From Geitlerinema sp. PCC 7407 (GTDB lineage: Bacteria > Cyanobacteriota > Cyanobacteriia > PCC-7407), in the NCBI RefSeq assembly GCF_000317045.1, contig NC_019703.1, positions 2,902,501-2,966,500 of the forward strand: a stretch of 64,000 nucleotides of DNA, given 5' to 3'. Of this stretch, positions 19,932-28,083 are shown one piece after another (within the stretch, counting starts at the first letter, position 1; each line of letters opens with the position of its first letter). The notes beneath the pieces are model-generated. The model had not been told where the DNA came from. It searched no databases and saw only the letters and a program-made list of their open reading frames with translations. The position numbers were made by a program, and so were the translations under genes.

Positions 19932-21628
19932 GCGCTGAATTCGATCTCTCTGCTTTGCCGCGCCCCCAGCGCTGGACCCTGCGGAACCTATGGGGGGCGA
20001 TCGCCCTGGTTGCCATCGGCGCGGCGATCGCCCAAACCGGGATCTTCAGCCGCGACGTGGTCAACGAGGGGGGCTGGTCTCTGGTGCAGGAATTTTGGGC
20101 AGCGGCTCTGCGCCCGGACCTGTCGCCGGAGTTTGTGGCGATCGCCCTAGACGCCTCCCTAAAAACCCTGGGCTACGCCGTCTGCGGCACGGTGTTCAGC
20201 GCCGCTATTGGCCTGGTGGGCGGCGTACTCTGCTCAGAGGTCTGGTGGCAGTCGGTCTGGCCCACCCATCCCCGCCGCGCCCAGATGATCTGGGTGGCGC
20301 TGCGCGGGGCTTTGGCCGTGCCTCGCGCCATCCACGAGCTGATCTGGGGCCTGTTTTTCGTCAATATTTTTGGCCTCGATCCGCTGGTGGCCATTTTGGC
20401 GATCGCCCTTCCCTTCGGCGCGATCACCGCCAAAGTTTTTTCTGAGCTGCTCGACGAGACCCCCCGAGCTCCCCTGGGAACGCTCCTCAGCAGCGGCGCC
20501 TCCCCCATCAGCGCCTTTCTCTACAGCATCTTGCCCCAGGCTTTCCCGAGCTTGCTGTCCTACGGCTTTTATCGCTTTGAGTGCTCGGTGCGATCGGCCG
20601 CAGTTCTCGGCGTGATCGGGGCCGGGGGCCTGGGCTACCAGCTCCTCTTGAGCCTAAAGTCCCTGCGCTACAGCCAGCTCTGGACCCTCTTTATCGCCTT
20701 GATTTTGCTGAGCGGCGCCATCGACGCCTGGAGCGCAATTCTGCGCCGTCGCATCGGGGCGCCCAGCCGCCTGGATCTGAATGTCGGCAAGCTCCAGCGC
20801 CGCCAGCCGCGCCGGGAGGCAGACTGGATCTTGCGCGCTTCCTGGATAGGGACCGTTGGGCTGGTTATTTTCTCGTTTTTCTATGTAGGGGCCGACTTTA
20901 GCAAGCTATGGTCGCCGCGCACCCAGGCCCTGCTGGCAGATATCGCGGCCACCGCCTTTCCGCCGGACTTTTCCCAAGCCGGGGACCTGTTGGAGCTGTC
21001 GCTTCAGACCTTGGCGATGTCCATTGTCGCCATGAGCTGGGCGGGGGCCGTGGCGATTTTTCTGTCCTTCTGGGCCGCCCAAAATCTCCTGCTCCCCGGC
21101 GGCCTCTTCCGGCCGGAGGCGGGCGATCGCGCGGCTTGGCTGCGAGGAATGGCCGTGCTGGTGACCACCCGGCTGGTGCTGCTGGTCAGTCGAGCGATTC
21201 CGCCGCCGATCTGGGCGCTGGTGCTGCTGTTTGTGCTGTTTCCCGGCATCTTGCCGGGGGCGATCGCCCTCGGTCTCTACAACCTGGGGGTGCTCGGTCG
21301 CCTGATGGCCGAAGTGATCGAAAATCTCGATGAGCGTCCCGCCCGCGCCCTGCACAGCCTGGGCGCCTCCCGGGGGCAAATCATTTTCTACAGCCTGCTG
21401 CCCAATACCCTGCCGCGCTTTTTGGCCTACATTCTCTACCGCTGGGAAGTGTGCATCCGGGCCACCGTGATCGTGGGGCTAGTGGGGGCCGGGGGTCTGG
21501 GCCGCCGCCTCACCGAGCAGCTCAGCAACTTCGACTATCCTGGCCTGCTGTCAACGCTGCTGTGCTTCATGGCATTGACTTTCATGGTCGACCTGATCAG
21601 CGCTTCGGTGCGGCGATCGCTGCGCTAG
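19928..21628 (+). CDS. Fused double-domain ABC permease, PhnE type
   Basis: 566 residues made of two complete MetI-like permease domains in one chain, about 20-270 and 285-560. Each has its own ATPase-contact EAA loop: ELLDETPRAPLGTLLSSGASP then ILPQAFP in the first, EVIENLDERPARALHSLGASRGQ then LLPNTLP in the second. Each ends with a similar VLGVIGAGGLGYQL or IVGLVGAGGLGRRL block. Most PhnE proteins are single-domain and work as dimers, so this is an internal fusion. With the two preceding genes it makes a full importer for an oxyanion or phosphonate-like solute. Confidence 0.9.
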   Translation: MSAEFDLSALPRPQRWTLRNLWGAIALVAIGAAIAQTGIFSRDVVNEGGWSLVQEFWAAALRPDLSPEFVAIALDASLKTLGYAVCGTVFSAAIGLVGGVLCSEVWWQSVWPTHPRRAQMIWVALRGALAVPRAIHELIWGLFFVNIFGLDPLVAILAIALPFGAITAKVFSELLDETPRAPLGTLLSSGASPISAFLYSILPQAFPSLLSYGFYRFECSVRSAAVLGVIGAGGLGYQLLLSLKSLRYSQLWTLFIALILLSGAIDAWSAILRRRIGAPSRLDLNVGKLQRRQPRREADWILRASWIGTVGLVIFSFFYVGADFSKLWSPRTQALLADIAATAFPPDFSQAGDLLELSLQTLAMSIVAMSWAGAVAIFLSFWAAQNLLLPGGLFRPEAGDRAAWLRGMAVLVTTRLVLLVSRAIPPPIWALVLLFVLFPGILPGAIALGLYNLGVLGRLMAEVIENLDERPARALHSLGASRGQIIFYSLLPNTLPRFLAYILYRWEVCIRATVIVGLVGAGGLGRRLTEQLSNFDYPGLLSTLLCFMALTFMVDLISASVRRSLR

Positions 21629-21649
21629 CGACTCTGTCCCCACGCAAAA

Positions 21650-21688
21650 GCCCCTTGCCTCCCGAGCCTTTGACGGGAAGCAAGGGGC
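21650..21688. terminator. Bidirectional hairpin between the permease and txlA-like genes
   Basis: GCCCCTTGC pairs with GCAAGGGGC, and inside it TCCCG pairs with CGGGA. It lies between two convergent genes. No long T-run, but the stem is strong. Confidence 0.7.
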
Positions 21689-21724
21689 GATCGCGCACTT
21701 GCAAAATTTCAGCCGTCGCAGCCT

Positions 21725-22318
21725 CTAGTTCGCCACCACCTGACTGCCGTGGCTGCGCGGATCGCTTTGGCCACCCGCTGCGGTCACCGGCGCCTCAAAG
21801 GCAGAGGTTTGGCCGCTGGCTTGGCCATAGGGCAGCGCCTCTCCAGAAAGCAGCGCCTCTAGGTTGGCCGCCATGATGGCCTTGGGCTGCTCGCCCAGGG
21901 TGCTGCCCAGGGTTTCGCTCTGGGCATCGAGGAACACAAACTGGGGAATGCCATCGACACGGTAGTGCAGCATCTCAGGCAGCCACTTGCTGTTATCGAC
22001 ATTCAGCATCACAAAATTGATGCGATCGCCGTAGGTTTGCTTCAGCTCGCCCATATCCTCGGCCATGGCCTGACAGCTCGTGCACCAGTTGGCGTAGAAC
22101 TCAATCAGGGTAGGCTTATTGCTGGTGAGGGCAGCCTCTAGAGGAATCGCCGACTCTGCCAGGGCCGTCAGCGAAGAGGACGGGTTGGCGGTCTGGAGCC
22201 CCAGGAAGACACTCACGCTCAGGAAAACAGCCACCAGCACCGTGGCAAAGTTGCGAATGCGCTTGGCAAAGTTGACCGGAGTTGCTTCGGGGGTTGCTGT
22301 GGGAGAGTGCTCAGCCAT
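21725..22318 (-). CDS. txlA: Membrane-anchored thioredoxin-like protein, TxlA/HCF164 type
   Basis: 197 residues. One hydrophobic helix (about 24-42) anchors the N-terminus. A thioredoxin fold follows with YANWCTSCQAM (Cys79 and Cys82) and a cis-proline in VDGIPQFVFLD. The plant homologue HCF164 passes reducing power across the thylakoid membrane for cytochrome b6f and c assembly, which fits an organism that also uses Ccs1. About 40 polar residues, rich in Gly, Ala and Ser, extend past the domain. The symbol follows cyanobacterial usage and is fairly safe. Confidence 0.85.
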   Translation of the reverse strand: MAEHSPTATPEATPVNFAKRIRNFATVLVAVFLSVSVFLGLQTANPSSSLTALAESAIPLEAALTSNKPTLIEFYANWCTSCQAMAEDMGELKQTYGDRINFVMLNVDNSKWLPEMLHYRVDGIPQFVFLDAQSETLGSTLGEQPKAIMAANLEALLSGEALPYGQASGQTSAFEAPVTAAGGQSDPRSHGSQVVAN

Positions 22319-22523
22319 GATTTCTGTATGTGCCGTGTTGTGCCGAAAATCGTTGAAGTACTGGATCGAAGCCCAATGCTCTTGATCCTAGAGCAGACCA
22401 CCGCTCTTCGCAGGGCGATCGCCCCTTTTCCCGCCAAATTCGCCAATCCAGCCAAAAGCCAGCAGCCCAAGGGCTGGGCGCTTCTTGGTATGCTGGAGTA
22501 CTGGAACTCCGTCAACGAAAAGG

Positions 22524-24566
22524 ATGTCTGTGCTCAGTCGCTCTGCACCCCTAACCTTTCCCCTCGCAGCCGTCGTCGGCCAGGAAGCGATCAAGGTCGC
22601 CCTGCTGCTGTCGGCGGTGGATCCAGGCCTTGGCGGCATCATCATTTCGGGTCGACGCGGCACGGCCAAATCCGTGATGGCGCGCGCAATTCACGCCCTG
22701 CTGCCCCCCATCGAAATCGTCCAAGGCTCCCTCAACTGCGATCCCAACCTGCCCTCGGAATGGGACGACCAAACCGCCGCTGAGTATGGCGATCGCCCCA
22801 CCGAAGCGCCGACCCAAGTCGTTCCGGCTCCCTTTGTTCAGGTGCCGCTGGGCGTCACCGAGGACCGCTTGCTGGGCTCTGTGGACGTCGCCCAGTCCAT
22901 CAAGCGCGGCGAAACCGTCTTTCAGCCAGGACTGCTGGCCGAAGGCCACCGAGGCGTCCTCTACGTTGACGAAATCAACCTCCTCGACGACCAAATCGCC
23001 AACCTGCTGCTGGGCGCCCTCAGCGACGGCCGCAACCAGATCGAGCGAGAAGGCATCAGCGTCCAGCACCCCTGCAAGCCGATCCTGATTGCCACCTACA
23101 ACCCCGAGGAAGGGGCGCTGCGGGAGCACGTCCTCGACCGATTTGCGATCGCCCTCTCCGCCGACATGGTGCTGGGCCTCGATGATCGGGTGGCCGCCGT
23201 CGAGCAGGCCACCAGCTACGCCAACTCCCCCACCGCCTTCCTCGAGCAGTACGAAGAAGACACCGAAAGTCTCAAAACCCAAATCATCCTGGCCCGCGAG
23301 TGGCTCAAGGATGTCCAGATTTCCCAAGACCAAATCACCTACCTGGTGAACGAGGCCGTGCGCGGTCGCGTCCAGGGACACCGGGCCGAGCTCTTCGCCG
23401 TGCGGGTGGCCAAGGCCAGCGCCGCCCTCGATGGCCGCACCCAGGTCAGCGCCGACGACCTGCGACGGGCCGTCGAGCTGGTGATTATTCCCCGGGCAAC
23501 AGTCATCGAGACGCCGCCCGAGGAGCAGCCACCGCCACCGCCGCCGCCACCCCCTGCCAACCAGGACAACCCGGACGAGCCCACCGACCAAGATCAGGAC
23601 GAGGACGATCAAACCGAGGACGAGAGCGAAAACGAGGACACCGAGGAGCCCGAAGACCCCCCCAGCGTTCCAGAAGAATTTGTTTTTGACCCGGAGGGCG
23701 TGATTCTCGATCCGACGGTCCTGTACTTCGCCCAGATGGCCCAGCGGCGCGGCAAGTCGGGGGCTCGCAGCCTCATGTTTACCGAGGACCGGGGCCGCTA
23801 CGTGAAGCCTATGCTGCCCAAGGGGCCTGTGCGGCGCATCGCAGTGGACGCCACCCTGCGCGCCGCCGCCCCCTACCAAAAGGCGCGGCGCCTGCGCAAC
23901 CCGGAGCGCCGGGTGATCGTGGAGCAGCCCGACATTCGCTCGAAGCGGCTGGCGCGGCGATCGGGCGCGCTGGTGGTCTTTGTGGTGGATGCATCGGGAT
24001 CCATGGCCCTGAACCGGATGCAGTCGGCTAAGGGCGCAGTGATGCAGCTGCTCACCGAGGCCTACCAGAGCCGCGACCAGGTGGCCCTGATTCCCTTCCG
24101 GGGCGAGCAGGCCGAAGTGCTGCTGCCCCCCACGCGATCGATCGCGTCGGCGCGGCGACGTCTGGACCGGCTGCCCTGCGGCGGCGGTTCGCCCCTGGCC
24201 CACGGCCTGACCCAGGCCGTGCGGGTCGGCATGAATGCTCAGCAAACCGGGGACGTAGGCCAGGTGGTGATCGTGGCCATTACCGACGGGCGGGGGAATA
24301 TCCCGCTGGCGCGCTCCCTGGGCGAGGTGATGATGGAGGGCGAAAAGCCAGACATCAAGGGCGAGCTGCTGGAGATCGCGGGACGCATTCGCGGCCTGGG
24401 TATCCAGCTGCTGGTCATCGACACCGAGAATAAGTTCATCTCCACGGGATTTGCCAAAGAGCTGGCCAAAACCGCCGGCGGCAAGTACTATCACCTGCCG
24501 AAGGCAACGGATCAGGCGATCGCCTCTATGACTCGCAGCGCGATCGCCGACATGAAAGCGCGCTAG
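22524..24566 (+). CDS. chlD: Magnesium chelatase subunit D
   Basis: ChlD works with ChlI and ChlH to insert Mg2+ into protoporphyrin IX, the first committed step to chlorophyll. The 680 residues show an N-terminal AAA+ domain ([15 protein letters not shown], then [15 protein letters not shown] and [18 protein letters not shown]). A linker with nine consecutive prolines and a very acidic stretch follows (about 335-380). The C-terminal von Willebrand A domain has the MIDAS motif [13 protein letters not shown] and the [11 protein letters not shown] segment. AAAAGG lies just before ATG 22524, and the frame upstream lacks family sequence. It could also energise the CobN encoded 6 kb away. Confidence 0.95.
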   Translation: MSVLSRSAPLTFPLAAVVGQEAIKVALLLSAVDPGLGGIIISGRRGTAKSVMARAIHALLPPIEIVQGSLNCDPNLPSEWDDQTAAEYGDRPTEAPTQVVPAPFVQVPLGVTEDRLLGSVDVAQSIKRGETVFQPGLLAEGHRGVLYVDEINLLDDQIANLLLGALSDGRNQIEREGISVQHPCKPILIATYNPEEGALREHVLDRFAIALSADMVLGLDDRVAAVEQATSYANSPTAFLEQYEEDTESLKTQIILAREWLKDVQISQDQITYLVNEAVRGRVQGHRAELFAVRVAKASAALDGRTQVSADDLRRAVELVIIPRATVIETPPEEQPPPPPPPPPANQDNPDEPTDQDQDEDDQTEDESENEDTEEPEDPPSVPEEFVFDPEGVILDPTVLYFAQMAQRRGKSGARSLMFTEDRGRYVKPMLPKGPVRRIAVDATLRAAAPYQKARRLRNPERRVIVEQPDIRSKRLARRSGALVVFVVDASGSMALNRMQSAKGAVMQLLTEAYQSRDQVALIPFRGEQAEVLLPPTRSIASARRRLDRLPCGGGSPLAHGLTQAVRVGMNAQQTGDVGQVVIVAITDGRGNIPLARSLGEVMMEGEKPDIKGELLEIAGRIRGLGIQLLVIDTENKFISTGFAKELAKTAGGKYYHLPKATDQAIASMTRSAIADMKAR

Positions 24567-24593
24567 TCACCCACCCCTGCATCAACAGAAAAG

Positions 24594-24623
24594 CCTTGGA
24601 AGCGAACTGCTCCCAAGGTTTTT
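24594..24623 (+). terminator. Intrinsic terminator after chlD
   Basis: CCTTGG and CCAAGG pair outside, AGC and GCT inside, followed by five T. Confidence 0.8.
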
Positions 24624-24747
24624 CTAGCAATCTAGAATCTAATGTCTGCGTAATTCTACGGGGCGATCGCCTGCCAGCCAGCGCTTCAGCGTTTTCAGAG
24701 GGATGGGTTTTGCTCCATCGTCTCCCCAAAGCGGGAAAAATGCACCC

Positions 24748-24789
24748 TGACACACCCTTGTCACACCAGTGTCAAACCATTGACAAGCG
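24748..24789 (+). repeat. Four direct repeats of TGWCAMACC at 11-base spacing
   Basis: TGACACACC (24748), TGTCACACC (24759), TGTCAAACC (24770) and TGACAAGCG (24781) start exactly 11 bases apart, one helical turn. The last one forms a TTGACA (24780-24785). This looks like a cooperative activator or repressor array on a promoter. Confidence 0.65.
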
Positions 24790-24799
24790 GGTTGTCTAT

Positions 24800-24868
24800 C
24801 TTGTTTGTAGGAACCTCATTCATCCAAGGCAACCGCTTCTCTATTCTCTGGGGAGAAGCGGTTTTTTA
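24800..24868 (+). ncRNA. Candidate small RNA ending in a strong terminator
   Basis: The TTGACA at 24780-24785 could be a -35, with a weak TTTGTA (24804-24809) 18 bases on. An RNA from about 24815 would have an unstructured ACCTCATTCATCC segment and end at the terminator. The layout recalls short trans-acting cyanobacterial RNAs such as Yfr1, but the conserved Yfr1 core is absent. This is inference only. Confidence 0.3.
24832..24868 (+). terminator. Orphan intrinsic terminator
   Basis: ACCGCTTCTC and GAGAAGCGGT form a perfect 10-bp stem with an 11-base loop, followed by six T. It lies 200 bases past the chlD terminator, with no gene between. Confidence 0.85.
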
Positions 24869-24954
24869 TTAGAAGTTTTCGTGAAAGTTTGCCGCTTCTT
24901 CGCCCTCTCTCCAAGATTCCCCGGAGAAGCCGCGTATCCCAAGTTTCTCTAACC

Positions 24955-26112
24955 TCAGGGAGTCAACCCCGCAGCGGCACGCTCTGCGGCGCTGAGATTG
25001 GCTTCTTCGACGTCTCGGCGCAGGATCCAGCCATTGGGGCCGACGACCAGCCGGGGCAGAGTCTGCTGATCGACCACTTGCCAAGTTCTCAGATCGTAGG
25101 TGGTGTACACCGTGTCGGCTTCGGCGAGGCGAACATCTACGACGGTCAGCGTCTTGAACGGGGCAAGGTTGCTGTTGAGGAGCGGGCGCGGTCCGCCGCC
25201 CATGGCCCCCGCGTGGAGCATTTGTAGGCTGCCCCGATGGCCGGGGAAGTAGGCGTGGTGGTGGCCGCTGATGTAGGTGTGCACCCGGTGGCGCTCGAGG
25301 AGCGATCGCAGTCTGTCCGCATCATCCAGGATTTCCCCTGGCCTGTCCCGGCCCACCGCCACCGCGTACAGCGGCAGGTGACCAATGGCGATGCGCAGGG
25401 TGGCTGACTGGGCCGCTTCGCTGGCGAGGCTGCGCTCCACCCAGGCAAGCTGCTCCGCCGACAGGCGGCTGGCCGACGCATCCCAGACGAGATAAAAAAT
25501 ATTCTTTTGGGCAAAGGTGTAATAGAAGGGAAACTGGGCGCGATCGACAAAGGTCAGGCCAGGATTGTGCTGGGACGCATTCCAGTAGGCGGCGGCTAGG
25601 TCGCGCTCTTGCTGAAAACTGTACTGGCCACCAGACTGGGCAGCGGAGGCGTCGTGGTTGCCCACCGTGAAGCCAAAGGGAATCTGGGCGCGGCGCAGCG
25701 GCGCCGCCACGTGCTGATCAAAGGCGGCCCACATCGCTTCGATCTGGGCGCGGCTGAGGGAAGCGGACTGTCCTGCCACCATGTCGCCCCCGCAGAGCAC
25801 CAGATCGGGCTGCCAGTCCGGGGTAAAGGCGATCGCCTGGTCGACTTCGGGGTCATAGTCAGTGGAGCCGTACTGGCTGTTGAGATCGCTGATCACCACG
25901 ATGCGCACATCTCCCCGAGCCGGCGCAAACAGGCCCGCAGGGGCTGGCGAGGCCACAGGGCTCGGCACCGGTTCAGGCAGGGGCGAAGGGGCTGGCCCCC
26001 TTGTCGGGACTGGGGCTGAATCAGCCAGCAGTCGGTGGCCTATCATCGAGAGGCCCACGCCCCCCAAAATGCCACCACCGAGGCCTAGAAAACGACGGCG
26101 CTTGAGTCCCAT
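24955..26112 (-). CDS. Tat-exported metallophosphoesterase
   Basis: 385 residues from ATG 26112. The N-terminus MGLKRRRFLGLGGGILGGVGL is a twin-arginine signal, so a folded metalloenzyme is sent to the periplasm. A proline-rich spacer follows, then the calcineurin-like fold with VVISDLNSQYGS, LVLCGGDMV, TVGNHDAS, AIGHLPLY and ISGHHHAYF. These supply the dinuclear metal ligands, although the usual DxH of the first motif reads DLN here. The closest purple-acid-type relatives hydrolyse phosphomonoesters; the substrate is unknown. The frame is open to 26187, but the Tat motif fixes the later start. Confidence 0.88.
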   Translation of the reverse strand: MGLKRRRFLGLGGGILGGVGLSMIGHRLLADSAPVPTRGPAPSPLPEPVPSPVASPAPAGLFAPARGDVRIVVISDLNSQYGSTDYDPEVDQAIAFTPDWQPDLVLCGGDMVAGQSASLSRAQIEAMWAAFDQHVAAPLRRAQIPFGFTVGNHDASAAQSGGQYSFQQERDLAAAYWNASQHNPGLTFVDRAQFPFYYTFAQKNIFYLVWDASASRLSAEQLAWVERSLASEAAQSATLRIAIGHLPLYAVAVGRDRPGEILDDADRLRSLLERHRVHTYISGHHHAYFPGHRGSLQMLHAGAMGGGPRPLLNSNLAPFKTLTVVDVRLAEADTVYTTYDLRTWQVVDQQTLPRLVVGPNGWILRRDVEEANLSAAERAAAGLTP

Positions 26113-26332
26113 GATGTGTTGGTAGTCCCAGACGAGTTGACCAATGCTGTGATGGTGGAGAATCCCCTGGAGTGCCCCAGGATTCAAAATTGGCAGGGCG
26201 GCGCGATCGGCGATCGCCGTTTACCCCCAGCCCCAAAAAGCCAGAAACATCATAGCAAGGGGGCTCCCGGCAGTTTCCGGTTCCTCGTATGCTGGTATAT
26301 AGCTGTGCAAAGGCGAATGGTGAGCGGCAGAC

Positions 26333-27304
26333 ATGACTGAAGAACCCAAAGAGCCCGGATTTTCGCAACCTGAACCCCCCAAGTCTTCACCCCAGCGTCA
26401 GGGGGAGAATCCTGCAGCGCAGCTCCTGACCCAGGCCCAAGCCACTTGGCAGAAAGCGCAGCCGGTGCTGCGGACCCAGGCCCTGAATGTGCTGCGGCTG
26501 ACGGTGCAGGCCTTGCAGGGGGCGATCGCCAAGCTGGAAGCCAGCGGCCCTCCCCAGTCAGGCAGCCCGAGCGGCACCTCCATTGACTGGGAGCAGCAGA
26601 TTGGCCGATGGCGATCGCAGCTGCGGCCCTGGCTCGAGCGCTTTCAGGCCTGGTGGCAAAAGCTGCTGACTCAGGTGCGATCGCGTCTGCCCCAGTCTGC
26701 CACCGAAAATCTATCCGACCGGACGTTATCAGCGATCGTGGCGGGCGCGATCTTCCTGGCGCTGTGGATCTTGTCGTCGCTCTTTTCGGGCAGTCCAGGG
26801 CGATCGCCTGACGTGGTCCGAGTTCCCCCGGTCCAGCGCCCCGCCCCCATAAGCCAACCAGCTCCGCCGACCTTGACCGCGCCGCCGACGCTGACGGCTC
26901 CCGAGACGCCGGCTCCCGTCGCTGTCCTGCCGGAGGAACCTACCGAGCCTGCGGCCGAGGACGTCCCGGCCCTACCTGAGTTAGTGCCCGAGCCGATGCT
27001 GTCCCCTGAGGAGCAGTTTCTTGCTAGCGTGCGATCGCCCTTGGTGGCCATCAGCGATCGCTACGTCCCCGACCTGATCGAGTCGCTGCAAATCAACGAA
27101 GCTACCCATCGGCTGGTGGTCTCCCTCAGCGATCGCTGGTACAGCCTCTCCGTCACGGAGCAAGACCGCCTGGCCAGCGCCCTCCAGCGCCAGGCCCAGG
27201 ACCTCCGCTTTGACTATCTGCGGCTGGTGAATCGGCAGGGGGATTTGGTGGCGCGCAGCCCCATCGTGGGCAGCGACATGATCATTCTCAAGCGCCAGGC
27301 CTAG
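26333..27304 (+). CDS. Single-pass membrane protein with conserved C-terminal domain
   Basis: 323 residues, no recognised family. The N-terminal half is polar and amphipathic helical (AAQLLTQAQATWQKAQPVLRTQAL; WLERFQAWWQKLLTQVRSRL). One transmembrane helix lies at about 133-150 (LSAIVAGAIFLALWILSSLF), followed by a Pro/Thr/Glu-rich linker with a PPTLTAPPTLTAP duplication. The last 100 residues form a compact domain (VAISDRYVPDLIESLQINEATHRLVVSLSDRWYSL). The plan suggests a sensor or scaffold with an exposed C-terminal domain. Its stop shares CTAG with the convergent nanE stop. Confidence 0.7.
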   Translation: MTEEPKEPGFSQPEPPKSSPQRQGENPAAQLLTQAQATWQKAQPVLRTQALNVLRLTVQALQGAIAKLEASGPPQSGSPSGTSIDWEQQIGRWRSQLRPWLERFQAWWQKLLTQVRSRLPQSATENLSDRTLSAIVAGAIFLALWILSSLFSGSPGRSPDVVRVPPVQRPAPISQPAPPTLTAPPTLTAPETPAPVAVLPEEPTEPAAEDVPALPELVPEPMLSPEEQFLASVRSPLVAISDRYVPDLIESLQINEATHRLVVSLSDRWYSLSVTEQDRLASALQRQAQDLRFDYLRLVNRQGDLVARSPIVGSDMIILKRQA

Positions 27305-28014
27305 AGCCGGTGATCCTCCGCCGGGGCGATCGCCCGGCAGTAGGCCTGCACCTGCAAGTCAATTCCCGTGATCGCCGTCCCCACCACCACCGCGTGGGCC
27401 CCTAGGTCCAGGGCCTTGCGGGTCATCTCCGGAGAAGCCACGCCGCCCTCGCAGATCGCCGGTTTCCCCAGGAGCGTCATCTGGCTCAGCAATTCCCAGC
27501 CCGGCGGCGTCTGGCCAGCCGTCGCTGGCGTGTAGCCGTAGAGGGTCGTTCCCACGAGGTCAGCGCCCGCTTCGACCGCCGCGATCGCCGCCTCCAGCGT
27601 GTCCACATCGGCCATCACCAGCTTGCCCAGAGAGTCGTGAATTTGGCCGATCAGCTCCACCACCGTTTCCCCGGCGGGCCGGGGCCGCAGCGTCGCGTCG
27701 ATGGCGATAATGTCTGCCCCCGCCTCGGCCACAGCCCGAGCATGCTCAAACTGGGGCGTGATATAGACCTCGCAGCCCGGAATTTGCCGCTTCCACAGCC
27801 CAATGATCGGAGCCTGGACCCGCTGGCGCACCGCCGCGATGTGGGCTGGGGTGTCGATGCGCACGCCCACCGCGCCCCGCAGCACCGCCGCCTGGGCGAT
27901 CGCCGCGATCACTGACGGTTCATAGAGCGGCGAATCGGCGGGCGCCTGACAGGACACCACCAAGCCACCACGGAGCGTTTCTAGCAGCGCCAAAGACCCC
28001 TCGGGCAACACCAT
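27301..28014 (-). CDS. nanE: N-acetylmannosamine-6-phosphate 2-epimerase
   Basis: 237 residues, a TIM-barrel of the NanE family that interconverts ManNAc-6-P and GlcNAc-6-P. Visible family motifs are RGGLVVSCQAPADSPLY at the N-terminus, GAVGVRIDTPAHI, PIIGLWKRQIPGCEVYITP with the catalytic Lys, ADIIAIDATLRPRP, MADVDTLEAAIAAVEAGADLVGTTLYGYT, and AICEGGVASPE with the catalytic Glu. No sialic-acid catabolic genes lie nearby. In a cyanobacterium the enzyme may instead serve amino-sugar recycling or surface-polysaccharide precursors. Confidence 0.92.
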   Translation of the reverse strand: MVLPEGSLALLETLRGGLVVSCQAPADSPLYEPSVIAAIAQAAVLRGAVGVRIDTPAHIAAVRQRVQAPIIGLWKRQIPGCEVYITPQFEHARAVAEAGADIIAIDATLRPRPAGETVVELIGQIHDSLGKLVMADVDTLEAAIAAVEAGADLVGTTLYGYTPATAGQTPPGWELLSQMTLLGKPAICEGGVASPEMTRKALDLGAHAVVVGTAITGIDLQVQAYCRAIAPAEDHRL

Positions 28015-28083
28015 AAATCAGACCCTTCCACACAGTGCTTTGCCACTCTAGCAAGAATCTCGGTCCTGCCGCGATCGCCGGTT

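Larger units (their letters stand above)
24567..24954. other. Intergenic region holding two terminators and a phased repeat
   Basis: About 390 bases without a protein gene. It contains the chlD terminator, an 11-base-phased direct repeat, and a second strong terminator on the plus strand that no annotated gene needs. A small RNA gene between about 24800 and 24868 would explain the second terminator. Confidence 0.6.

Noticed and set aside
22551-24494. A 647-codon frame antisense to chlD
   Set aside because: It covers the ChlD domains exactly and shows low-complexity Gly/His/Asp sequence only.
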